Assembly (NCBI RefSeq): GCF_027247405.1
Contig: NZ_CP097463.1
Span: 4,340,001-4,404,000 of the forward strand
DNA from: Jatrophihabitans cynanchi
GTDB taxonomy: Bacteria > Actinomycetota > Actinomycetes > Mycobacteriales > Jatrophihabitantaceae
Direction: 5' to 3'
Length of the DNA: 64,000 bases
In this document: positions 55,179 through 64,000 of the stretch, piece by piece
Layout: each line of letters starts with the position of its first letter
How positions within the stretch are numbered: the stretch's first letter is position 1
The notes under the pieces: generated by a model
What the model was told of the DNA's origin: nothing
The model's input: only the letters and a program-made list of their open reading frames with translations
Database searches by the model: none
Program-made: the position numbers and the translations under genes

Positions 55179-55910
55179 ATGGCTGTGCTGCTCGCGCTCG
55201 GATCGCTGCTCTCGACCCTGCTCGGCGGTGTGCTCGCCATGCGGGCGCGCGACAAGCTGCACCTGATCCTCGGCCTGGCCGCAGGCGTGATGCTCGGGGT
55301 GGTGGGCTTCGACCTGCTGCCGGAGGCGATGGAGCTGTCCGACCAGGTCGTCTTCGGGGTGCCCGCCGTGATGCTCACGACGATCGGCGGCTTCTTCACG
55401 ATCCACCTGATCGAGCGGTCGATGGCCATTCACCGGGCGCACGAGGGGGAGTTCGGCGGCCATCACCACGGCCTGGAATCCGTCGGCCTCCTCGCGGGGG
55501 GCGGCCTGGTCGCGCACAGCTTCCTGGACGGCGTCGGCATCGGGCTGGGCTATCAGGCCGGTGCCGCGGTGGGTCTGGCGGTGGCCATCGCCGTCATCGG
55601 CCACGACTTCGCCGACGGCTTCAACACCTTCACCATCACGACGTTGTACGGCAATGCGCGCCGACGCGCCCTGATCCTGCTCGGGCTGGACGCGCTCGCG
55701 CCGGTCGTCGGCGCCGCTGCGGGGATGGTGCTGCCGATCCCGCAGAGCGCGATCGGGCTCTACCTCGGCTACTTCGCCGGCTTCTTGCTGTACCTGGCTA
55801 CGGCGGACATCCTGCCTGAGGCCCACGCGCGCCACCCGTCCCGCTTGACGCTGGCCTGCACGGTGGGCGGCGCGGCGTTCATGTGGCTCGTCGTCGGCCT
55901 GAGTCAGTAG
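55179..55910 (+). CDS. ZIP-family metal transporter
   Basis: This 243-residue membrane protein has about eight helices and the ZIP metal-site motifs HSFLDGVGIGLGYQ (helix IV) and HDFADGFNTFTI (helix V). A short His-rich loop (GGHHHG) is also present. It likely moves zinc, iron or manganese into the cytosol. ATG 55179 lies 7 bases after TATTGT (55166-55171), in an AT-rich promoter. A zur-type regulator is encoded at 4094, but no matching operator is clear here. Confidence 0.87.
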   Translation: MAVLLALGSLLSTLLGGVLAMRARDKLHLILGLAAGVMLGVVGFDLLPEAMELSDQVVFGVPAVMLTTIGGFFTIHLIERSMAIHRAHEGEFGGHHHGLESVGLLAGGGLVAHSFLDGVGIGLGYQAGAAVGLAVAIAVIGHDFADGFNTFTITTLYGNARRRALILLGLDALAPVVGAAAGMVLPIPQSAIGLYLGYFAGFLLYLATADILPEAHARHPSRLTLACTVGGAAFMWLVVGLSQ

Positions 55911-55946
55911 GCGGGCGCCACCCCGGTTGCCGGCGTCCGCCGGCGA

Positions 55947-56198
55947 TCAGCTGGCGCGGCGGTGCGGGGAGGCCAGCAGCAGGTCGCTGCGGCGCGCGGC
56001 GCAGCTCTGCCCGTCCGGCAGCAGTTCGCCGAAGTCCTCGAACAGGACGACGCCGTTGCACAGCAGGCTCCAGCCCTGTTCGGGGTGGGCTGCCACGACG
56101 TGCGCGGCATCACGGTCCGTGGCGTCGGCGGTGGGGCACGGCGGGGTGTGCCGGCAGTGGGGCGGAGCCGGGATTGCCGACTCACTGTGCGTGGTCAT
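55947..56198 (-). CDS. DUF5999-type small protein
   Basis: This 83-residue protein has the conserved pattern CRHTPPCPTADATDRDAAHVV followed by AAHPEQGWSLLCNGVVLFED and a GELLPDGQ segment. It is like small Streptomyces proteins of the DUF5999 family. Its four cysteines and histidines could bind a metal. The function is unknown. The upstream gap contains several GGACA words. Confidence 0.75.
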   Translation of the reverse strand: MTTHSESAIPAPPHCRHTPPCPTADATDRDAAHVVAAHPEQGWSLLCNGVVLFEDFGELLPDGQSCAARRSDLLLASPHRRAS

Positions 56199-56366
56199 TT
56201 CGGTGTCCTGTAATCGCTTCCGGTAGAGAGCTACGTCACAAGTGTGCGCCCTGGCGCGATCTTGTCCAGTAGCCACGCGGGCCTGTGGACAGTAGTTCGG
56301 GACAAACCCGGACAGGTCTGTGTGGTTTTCGTTAGATCGTTATGTTCTTGTTATGAACAAATTGTC

Positions 56367-58310
<1,944 letters not shown>

Positions 58311-58362
58311 GCCGTCCGGCTCGGCCCGCGAAATCGCTGCCGCCGGCCGTTACCGTGGAGCC

Positions 58363-58401
58363 ATGACCAGCCGCAGCACGACCTGGTGGCCGCCCGACTA
58401 G
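58363..58401 (+). CDS. trpS leader peptide with tandem Trp codons
   Basis: A 12-codon open frame, MTSRSTTWWPPD, ends at TAG 58401. The two Trp codons are 58384-58389. Its ATG lies 6 bases after TACCGT (58351-58356), so the leader mRNA probably starts at the ATG. It overlaps the first arm of the attenuator, and ribosome stalling at the Trp codons would control the downstream trpS. A comparable leader is known before an auxiliary trpRS gene in Streptomyces. Confidence 0.88.
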   Translation: MTSRSTTWWPPD

Positions 58402-58452
58402 GACGGCCACCTTCCGCTGCACCCGTGGGCCGTCCGTGTCGGACGGGCCCAC
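58385..58452 (+). promoter_or_regulatory. tryptophan transcription attenuator of trpS
   Basis: Four arms give three competing hairpins. 1:2 pairs 58385-58392 (over the Trp codons) with 58404-58411. 2:3, the antiterminator, pairs 58401-58408 with 58428-58435. 3:4, the terminator, pairs 58425-58436 with 58440-58452 with one bulge and a TGT loop. Low charged tRNA-Trp would stall the ribosome on arm 1, favour 2:3 and allow trpS transcription. There is no T-tract, as is usual in actinobacteria. Confidence 0.85.
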
Positions 58453-58511
58453 TCGCAGCCGGCGAGGTGCGCGGACGATGCGGACGCCCTGACGATCTCA
58501 GGAGCCACATC

Positions 58512-59528
58512 ATGTCCCGCATCCTCAGCGGCGATCGCCCCACCGGCGCGCTGCACCTCGGCCACTACTTCGGCACGCTCGCCAATCGCGTGCGGTTGCA
58601 ACAGCAGGGGCACGAGCTGTTCGTGGTCGTCGCCGACTACCAGGTCATCACCGATCGGGCCACGCCCGGGGCGGTGCGTGACGCGGTCACCAGCCTGGTG
58701 CTGGACTACCTCGCCTGCGGGCTCGACCCGGACGCAACGGTCGTGTTCGCCCACAGTGCCGTGCCGGCGTTGAACCAGTTGCTGCTTCCGTTCCTGTCCC
58801 TGGTGAGCGTCGGCGAGCTGTCTCGCAACCCGACGGTCAAGCAGGAGGCGCGGCAGTCCGGGAGACGTGCGGTGAGCGGGTTGCTGCTCACCTACCCGGT
58901 GCACCAGGCCGCGGACATCCTGTTCTGCAAGGCCGATCTCGTGCCGGTCGGGCGCGATCAGCTGCCGCACCTGGAGCAGACCCGATCGATCGCTCGCCGG
59001 TTCAACGAGCGGTACGGGCCGGTGTTCGGGCTGCCCGAGGCGCTGCTCGGCGACGCGCCCGTGCTGCTCGGCCTCGACGGCCGCAAGATGTCCAAGAGCC
59101 TCGGCAACGCGATCGCGCTGAGTGACCCACCCGATGTGGTCGCGGCGAAGGTGCGCGCGGCCCGCACCGACTCGGAGCGGACGATCAGCTACGAGCCCGA
59201 GCGCCGTCCGCAGGTGGCCAACCTGCTGCGGATCGCGGGCCTGTGCTCCGGCACCGAGCCCGCAGCGCTCGCGGACGAGGTGGGCGACGGTGCGGGCCGG
59301 CTCAAAGCGCTCGTCACCGAGGCGATCGTCCAGTTCCTGCGCCCGCTGCAGGACCGGCGGGCCCGCTTCGACGCCGCGGACGTGCACGACGTGCTCGCCC
59401 GCGGCACCGCGGTCGCCAACGCCGTCGCCGATCGCACGCTGGCGCATGTGCACGCGGCCATGGGTTTCGCGGAACGCCGGCACACTGCGATCCGGACGTC
59501 GTCGGCGCGATCGCCTGGTCCGCGGTGA
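58512..59528 (+). CDS. trpS: tryptophanyl-tRNA synthetase, TrpRS II-like
   Basis: This 338-residue class I synthetase charges tRNA-Trp. The HIGH motif is HLGH in SGDRPTGALHLGHYFGTL and KMSKS is in GRKMSKSLGNAIALSD. The GDRPTGALHLGH start, NPTVKQEARQSG and YPVHQAADILFCKADLVPVGRDQLPHLEQTR resemble Deinococcus TrpRS II and other auxiliary enzymes more than the GxQPTGxLHLGN housekeeping type. Auxiliary TrpRS in Streptomyces gives indolmycin resistance and is controlled by attenuation, as seems true here. GGAG lies 7 bases before the ATG. Confidence 0.93.
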   Translation: MSRILSGDRPTGALHLGHYFGTLANRVRLQQQGHELFVVVADYQVITDRATPGAVRDAVTSLVLDYLACGLDPDATVVFAHSAVPALNQLLLPFLSLVSVGELSRNPTVKQEARQSGRRAVSGLLLTYPVHQAADILFCKADLVPVGRDQLPHLEQTRSIARRFNERYGPVFGLPEALLGDAPVLLGLDGRKMSKSLGNAIALSDPPDVVAAKVRAARTDSERTISYEPERRPQVANLLRIAGLCSGTEPAALADEVGDGAGRLKALVTEAIVQFLRPLQDRRARFDAADVHDVLARGTAVANAVADRTLAHVHAAMGFAERRHTAIRTSSARSPGPR

Positions 59529-59573
59529 CCGAGTGGCCCGCACGTCGCGGATCGGCTGTCCCTTCGCGGCGTG

Positions 59574-59586
59574 ACTGTGTGACAGT
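59574..59586. promoter_or_regulatory. palindrome before the CDF transporter gene
   Basis: ACTGT-GTG-ACAGT is a perfect inverted repeat 6 bases before the GTG at 59593. Its right half also forms a GACAGT hexamer at the spacing seen for leaderless promoters in this window. It may be an operator for a metal regulator; this is a guess from position. Confidence 0.35.
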
Positions 59587-59592
59587 GGACTG

Positions 59593-60546
59593 GTGAGTCA
59601 TGACCACCACAGCCACTCTCCGGGCGCGGGCGCGGACCGTCGCTGGCTGCTCGCAGCGCTCGCCGTGGTCCTGGCGTTCATGGTCGCCGAGATCGTCGCC
59701 GGCCTGCTGGCGCACTCGCTCGCTCTGATCACCGACGCCGGGCACATGATCACCGATGCCGCGGCGATCGGCGTCGCGATCGTGGCAGTCCGGATCGGGC
59801 GGCGGCCGGCACGCGGTGCGTACACCTACGGGTTCGCGCGCGTCGATGCGTTGTCGGGGCAGGCGAACGGCATCACCCTGGTGCTGCTCGCGATCTGGTT
59901 CGGCGTGGTCGGCATCTCGCGGCTGATCTCACCCGGCGCAGTGCACGGCGGGGTGGTGAGTGTCGTCGCCGCGGTCGGGGTGGGCGTGAACCTGCTCGCC
60001 ACCTGGCTGGCCGGCCGGGCGGACCGGTCCAGCCTGAACGTGCGCGGCGTGCTCGCCCACCTGATCACGGACGTCTGGGCCTTCGTCGCAACGTTTGCCG
60101 CCGGCCTGATCATCGTGTGGACAGGGTGGACCCGCGCCGACGCGATCGCGTCGCTGCTCGTGGCCGCGCTGATGGCGTGGACCGGGTGGGCGCTGATCCG
60201 CGCTGCCGGCCGGGTCTTCCTCGAGGCGGCCCCGTCCGACATCGACCCGTTCGAGGTCGGGGAACGGCTCGCGGCTGTCGATGGTGTGGCCGAGGTCCAC
60301 GACCTGCATGTCTGGCAACTGGGCGCCGCGGAGCGGGCGATGTCCGCGCACGTCCTGGTGAACGCGCCGTACGACTGCCACGAGGTGAGCACCCGGCTGC
60401 GCGCGATCCTGGCCGAGCACTACGGAATCGGGCACGTCACGCTGCAGGCCGATCATGCCGACGCGACCGACCGGCCCGGTTGGCACGATGCGGGGCACTG
60501 CGACGATGCGCACGGCCAGGTGCACGTGGCGCCGGCAGCTCAGTGA
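59593..60546 (+). CDS. cation diffusion facilitator metal exporter
   Basis: This 317-residue CDF protein has six membrane helices, the metal-site motifs LALITDAGHMITD (helix II) and HLITDVWAFVA (helix V) and a C-terminal cytosolic domain (VAEVHDLHVWQLG). His-rich ends (HDHHSHS; HDAGHCDDAHGQVH) favour zinc. It would export Zn or a similar ion in exchange for protons. The start is GTG 59593. It is 64 bases after trpS. Confidence 0.9.
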   Translation: MSHDHHSHSPGAGADRRWLLAALAVVLAFMVAEIVAGLLAHSLALITDAGHMITDAAAIGVAIVAVRIGRRPARGAYTYGFARVDALSGQANGITLVLLAIWFGVVGISRLISPGAVHGGVVSVVAAVGVGVNLLATWLAGRADRSSLNVRGVLAHLITDVWAFVATFAAGLIIVWTGWTRADAIASLLVAALMAWTGWALIRAAGRVFLEAAPSDIDPFEVGERLAAVDGVAEVHDLHVWQLGAAERAMSAHVLVNAPYDCHEVSTRLRAILAEHYGIGHVTLQADHADATDRPGWHDAGHCDDAHGQVHVAPAAQ

Positions 60547-60635
60547 GCCGCGGATCCTTCAGTCACAGGCGGGTCACTCGCCGCCCGGGAGCAGGTCCGT
60601 GAGCTTGTCGGCACCGGCGTCGATCGGCCGCCTCC

Positions 60636-60678
60636 GCGCTGAGAATGCCCCGCGCTCTGCGCTGAAATGCCCCGCGTT
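60636..60678 (+). repeat. two imperfect direct repeats
   Basis: GCGCTGAGAATGCCCCGCG (60636-60654) and GCGCTGAAATGCCCCGCG (60659-60676) are near-identical copies in the 206-base gap before the WS/DGAT gene. They could be tandem binding sites or a remnant duplication. TAGTGT near 60686 may be the -10 for the next gene. Confidence 0.6.
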
Positions 60679-60752
60679 GCCGGGATAGTGTTCCGACGGT
60701 ACCCACTGCTGTCCCGTCCTACCAGCGGTCCGGATGCACAGAAGGGTGAGCG

Positions 60753-62132
60753 ATGCTGCTGCCGATGTCGCCGACCAGTTCGATGTTCCTGCTCGGCGAG
60801 ACCCGCGAGCACCCGATGCACGTCGGGGGCCTGCAGCTGTTCCAGCCGCCGGACGGCGCCGACGCGCTGGACGTGCGCGCCATGTTCGAGGCGGCGGTGG
60901 CCGACGGCGATGTCGCGCCGCTGTTCAGCAAGCGCGCGCGTCGTGCCTTGACCACGTTCGGCCAGTGGGGCTGGGAGCCGGACCGCAGCTTCGACCTCGA
61001 GCATCACGTTCGCTTCAACGCGCTGCCGCGCCCCGGCCGGGTTCTCGAGCTGCTCGCGCTGTGCTCGCGGCTGCACTCGTCCCTGCTGGACCGGCACCGT
61101 CCGCTGTGGGAGATGCACTTGATCGAGGGGCTGGAGGACGGCAGGTACGCCACCTACTTCAAGGTGCATCACTCGATGGTCGACGGCGTCAGTGCGCTAC
61201 GCCTCATGCAGCGGATGCTCAGTGAGGATCCTGACGAGCGGCACATGCCCGCGCCGTGGGCGTTGCGCTCTCCGGCGCCGCGTCGCGCAGACGGGGTCGA
61301 TGTCGCGCAACTGCCGGGCGCCCTCGCTCGTGGTGCGCTCGAGTTGGCAGGCGCCACACCGGCGATCCTGCGGCTGCTCAACCGGAGCCTGTCCGGCCAT
61401 GACGAGGTCGTCGCCGCGGCACCGAAGTCGATGTTCAACGTCCCGATCACCGGAGCCCGCCGGTTCGCCGGGCAGTCGTGGTCGATCGATCGCATTCGTC
61501 GAATCAGCAAGGCGGGCGAGGCGACGCTGAACGACACGGTGCTGGCCATGTGCTCGGGCGCGCTTCGCAGCTACCTGCTCGAGCTCGGGGCCCTGCCGGA
61601 CGTCCCGCTGATCGCGATGGTGCCTGTCTCGCTGCACACGAGCGAGTCGTCCGCGGAGGGCGACGGCGGGGGCAACGCGATCGGCGCGGTGCTCTGCAAC
61701 CTGGGAACGCACCTGGACGACGCGGGGGAGCGGTTGCGGACCGTGCACGCCTCCATGCAACGCGGCAAGGAGTCGTTGCAGGGGATGAGTCAGCTGCAGA
61801 TCCTGGCGGTCAGCGCTGTCGCGATGAGCCCGGTGGTGCTCGAGTGGCTACTGCGTGCACACGGCCGGATGCGGCCGGTGTTCAACCTCATCATCTCGAA
61901 CGTCCCGGGCCCACATAGCCAGCTGTACTGGAACGGGGCGCGGCTGGACGGCGTGTACCCGTTGTCGGTTCCGATCGACGGCCAGGCGCTGAACATCACC
62001 TGCACCAGCTACGCCGACGAACTCGCATTCGGGCTCACCGGCTGCCGCCGGACCGTGCCGCACCTGCAGCGGCTGCTGACTTTCCTCGACGACGAGTTGG
62101 CGGCGCTGGAGCGGGCGACCGGGGTGGCCTGA
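60753..62132 (+). CDS. wax ester synthase/diacylglycerol acyltransferase
   Basis: This 459-residue WS/DGAT makes triacylglycerol or wax esters from acyl-CoA. The catalytic HHxxxDG is His139-His140 to Gly145 (HHSMVDG), the N-terminal PMSPTSSMFLLGETREHPMHVGGL and the C-terminal NLIISNVPGPHSQLYWNGARL and PLSVPIDGQALNIT segments are conserved. It suggests neutral lipid storage. AAGGGTGAG precedes ATG 60753. Confidence 0.93.
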   Translation: MLLPMSPTSSMFLLGETREHPMHVGGLQLFQPPDGADALDVRAMFEAAVADGDVAPLFSKRARRALTTFGQWGWEPDRSFDLEHHVRFNALPRPGRVLELLALCSRLHSSLLDRHRPLWEMHLIEGLEDGRYATYFKVHHSMVDGVSALRLMQRMLSEDPDERHMPAPWALRSPAPRRADGVDVAQLPGALARGALELAGATPAILRLLNRSLSGHDEVVAAAPKSMFNVPITGARRFAGQSWSIDRIRRISKAGEATLNDTVLAMCSGALRSYLLELGALPDVPLIAMVPVSLHTSESSAEGDGGGNAIGAVLCNLGTHLDDAGERLRTVHASMQRGKESLQGMSQLQILAVSAVAMSPVVLEWLLRAHGRMRPVFNLIISNVPGPHSQLYWNGARLDGVYPLSVPIDGQALNITCTSYADELAFGLTGCRRTVPHLQRLLTFLDDELAALERATGVA

Positions 62133-62142
62133 AGCGGCACGA

Positions 62143-62937
62143 TCAGCCGAGTTCCACCACCACCGGCGCATGATCGGACGCGCCCGTACCCTTGCGTGCC
62201 TCGCGATCGACGAACGCGTCGGTCACCGCGTCGGCGAACGCGGCGTCGGCGTAGACGAGGTCGATGCGCATGCCGCGGTTCTTGGGGAAGCACAGCTGGC
62301 GGTAGTCCCAGTAGGTGAAGGGGACCTCGTACTTGAGCGCGCGTGGGTACACGTCGCGCAGCCCGGCCTCGCGCAGTGCGGCCAGCGCGTCGCGCTCGGG
62401 GGCGGTGACGTGGGTGCTCTCGGTGAACTGGCTGATGTCCCAGACATCCGCGTCGGTGGGTGCGATGTTGAAATCGCCCAGCACCGCGAACGGCCGCGCG
62501 GAGTCGAGTTCCTCGACCACGGTCGTGCGCAGCGCGCCGAGCCAGCGCAGCTTGTACTCGTAGTGCGCATGCTCGACCGTGCGGCCGTTGGGCACGTACA
62601 CCGACCAGAGCCGCACCCCGTTGCAGGTGACGCCGATCGCGCGCGGCTCGACGGCCTCGATCATCGCGTCCTCCGGCTGGAACCCGGGCTCGCCGGACAG
62701 GCCGCGGCGGACCCCCTCGATGCCGACGCGCGACAGCACGGCCACGCCGTTCCACCGCCCGGTGCCGTGCACGGCCGACTCGTAGCCGAGCCTGCCGAGT
62801 TCATCGGCCGGGAAGTCGGCCTCGCTGCACTTGATCTCCTGCAGGCAGAGGACGTCCGGTTCGGCCGTCCCCAGCCAGTCGAGCAGCCGTGGCAGCCGGG
62901 CGCCGATCGAGTTGATGTTCCACGTCGCGATTCGCAC
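62143..62937 (-). CDS. xthA: exodeoxyribonuclease III
   Basis: This 264-residue AP endonuclease/3'-5' exonuclease repairs abasic sites. It has ATWNINSI, the metal Glu in LCLQEIKCSE, the catalytic Tyr/Asn/Asp set in VYVPNGR and LGDFNIAPTDAD, and the final Asp-His in GASDHAPVV. GTG 62937 was chosen because it lies 6 bases after CAGGCT (62944-62949) and gives the common MRIATWN start; GTG 62943 would add two residues. Confidence 0.92.
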   Translation of the reverse strand: MRIATWNINSIGARLPRLLDWLGTAEPDVLCLQEIKCSEADFPADELGRLGYESAVHGTGRWNGVAVLSRVGIEGVRRGLSGEPGFQPEDAMIEAVEPRAIGVTCNGVRLWSVYVPNGRTVEHAHYEYKLRWLGALRTTVVEELDSARPFAVLGDFNIAPTDADVWDISQFTESTHVTAPERDALAALREAGLRDVYPRALKYEVPFTYWDYRQLCFPKNRGMRIDLVYADAAFADAVTDAFVDREARKGTGASDHAPVVVELG

Positions 62938-62987
62938 CCGCACAGCCTGTCATGCGGTGCCGACGCGGTGTGCGGAGCGGTCTGCCG

Positions 62988-64000
62988 TCAGTGCCGCGCC
63001 GTGGTGCGGTAGTGCCTCGCCATCCAGGGGCCGTAGACGCCGGTGTTGGTCCGTGCACGCACGGTCACGCGGTACCGCGCGCCTGCGCGGGTGTGCGTCC
63101 AGGTGTGGCTCGGGGTCCGGCCGGTCGTCGTGTACGACCAGCGCGTCCAGCCGGAGCGGGTCTTGCGGCTGATCGCCACCTGGTAGCCGGACAGCTTGGT
63201 GCCGTGCAGGCTGGGTGCCGTCCAGATGAGCACGACATGGTGCGCGTAGCCACGCAGCCGGTGGTACACCGGCGCGCTCGGCCGTGGAATGAGCGAGCGC
63301 CAGGAGCTGGCGATGCTCCACCCGGCCGCGGTGTGCGCGCTCAGCCGTACCCGGTAGCTGCGGCCGGCCAACAACCCGCGCAGCGTGTAGCGCGACGCGG
63401 AGCCGGCGATCGGGTAGTAACCCACGCTGCAGGAACTGGTGATGTAGGGCGAGCACGGCGCGTCCCACGAGTGCGTGCTGGGCCGCCAGATCTCGATCTG
63501 AGCCTCGTAACGGTTGGCGCCCCGCACAGGGGTCCACGCCAGCCCGGCGCTGGTGGTGGCACGCGAGGTGCGCGGAGCCGCCATCCGCCCCGGCGTGGCC
63601 GGCGTCCCAGCGGGCAGGCACGACCGCCCGGACGGGGTGTTGAGCAGGGTGAGGTACGGGACGTCGACCCAGCGGGCGGGAAGCGGTGAGCCCATCGCTT
63701 GCGCGTACACGCTCCGCCCGAGCGCCGCCGGCCAGTTGACGGCGGAACCACCCGCACAGCCGCGCAGCGTGTTGATCGCCGTGGACGTCGCCGTCAGGTA
63801 CTGTCCGCCGTTGCGATGGACCTGGAAGTCGAGGTAGGACTTCACGGTTCGTTGGCACGGCGCGCCGGTGGAGCCGGCCCGGCCGATCGCGGTGCGCGGC
63901 GCGACAGCGCTCCCGACCCGGACGCTCACCGAATAGAGGTGCTGGTACACCGACACGATGCCGCCGCCGTGATCGATGACCACCTCGCTGCCGCCGCCGG
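62988..64000 (-). CDS. M23 peptidase and fibronectin III protein, N-terminus beyond right edge
   Basis: The 3' part of a secreted cell-wall protein is visible, with about 337 residues. The first portion has the end of a LytM/M23 domain (EVVIDHGGGIVSVYQHL, then GSAVAPRTAIGRAGSTG and LDFQVHRNGG). It is followed by a linker and two fibronectin type III modules (about 135-225 and 230-325; for example YRVRLSAHTAAGWS and YRVTVRARTNTGVYGPW). The metal-binding first half of the peptidase lies outside the window, so activity cannot be judged. No membrane anchor is seen at the C-terminus. Confidence 0.83.
   Translation of the reverse strand, partial: GGGSEVVIDHGGGIVSVYQHLYSVSVRVGSAVAPRTAIGRAGSTGAPCQRTVKSYLDFQVHRNGGQYLTATSTAINTLRGCAGGSAVNWPAALGRSVYAQAMGSPLPARWVDVPYLTLLNTPSGRSCLPAGTPATPGRMAAPRTSRATTSAGLAWTPVRGANRYEAQIEIWRPSTHSWDAPCSPYITSSCSVGYYPIAGSASRYTLRGLLAGRSYRVRLSAHTAAGWSIASSWRSLIPRPSAPVYHRLRGYAHHVVLIWTAPSLHGTKLSGYQVAISRKTRSGWTRWSYTTTGRTPSHTWTHTRAGARYRVTVRARTNTGVYGPWMARHYRTTARH

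Overview
The window is about 70% GC and comes from an actinomycete. It carries the Pup-proteasome genes, RbpA, a Pup/PafBC/Tat/HelY block, an lnt-ppm1 pair and many genes whose closest recalled relatives are mycobacterial. I would place it near the Mycobacteriales/Frankiales/Jatrophihabitantales, but the sequence alone does not name a species. No tRNA, rRNA, CRISPR array, insertion sequence or phage gene was seen.

Region 1 (1-4.5 kb): end of a galE-like epimerase, then glycine dehydrogenase gcvP behind a clear glycine riboswitch, then a zur-type regulator with overlapping palindromes in front of it.

Region 2 (4.5-29.8 kb): a steroid side-chain catabolism island. It holds CYP125, the Ltp3/Ltp4/DUF35 aldolase set with an LLM oxidoreductase and a SnoaL protein, EchA19, FadD19, an IpdC-like flavoenzyme, FadE26/FadE27 (ChsE4/ChsE5), a one-cluster ferredoxin and an SDR. 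Seven sites matching TNNAACNNGTTNNA, the KstR motif, exactly or with one mismatch sit in front of its transcription units. The + strand unit after the ferredoxin encodes a complete branched-chain-amino-acid-type ABC transporter (lipoprotein, fused permease, two ATPases), followed by two unrecognised envelope proteins. By position this is a candidate dedicated steroid importer. A MoxR ATPase and VWA (CoxE-like) pair is embedded in the island.

Region 3 (29.8-43.5 kb): two VOC proteins, then pup, prcB, prcA, a SigL/RslA pair divergent from a Tat-type Rieske lipoprotein, then pafA, pafB, pafC, a small membrane protein in the usual tatA position, tatC and helY. A long Gln/Pro/Gly-repeat membrane protein with a DUF4333 tail follows. 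The sigL and Rieske genes have back-to-back SigL-type promoters that appear to make leaderless mRNAs.

Region 4 (43.5-64 kb): housekeeping and accessory genes: a 5'-3' exonuclease, a LacI regulator, an amidohydrolase, lnt, ppm1, rbpA, thymidine kinase, a glycerophosphodiesterase, a TetR/AidB-type dehydrogenase pair, a ZIP transporter, guaB1, trpS, a CDF exporter, WS/DGAT, xthA and a truncated M23/FN3 secreted protein. trpS is preceded by a 12-codon leader peptide with two adjacent Trp codons and a complete 1:2, 2:3, 3:4 attenuator, and its protein resembles auxiliary TrpRS II enzymes.

Across the window many genes start 6-7 bases after a (T/C/G)A-N3-T hexamer, which points to widespread leaderless transcription and was used to choose several starts.
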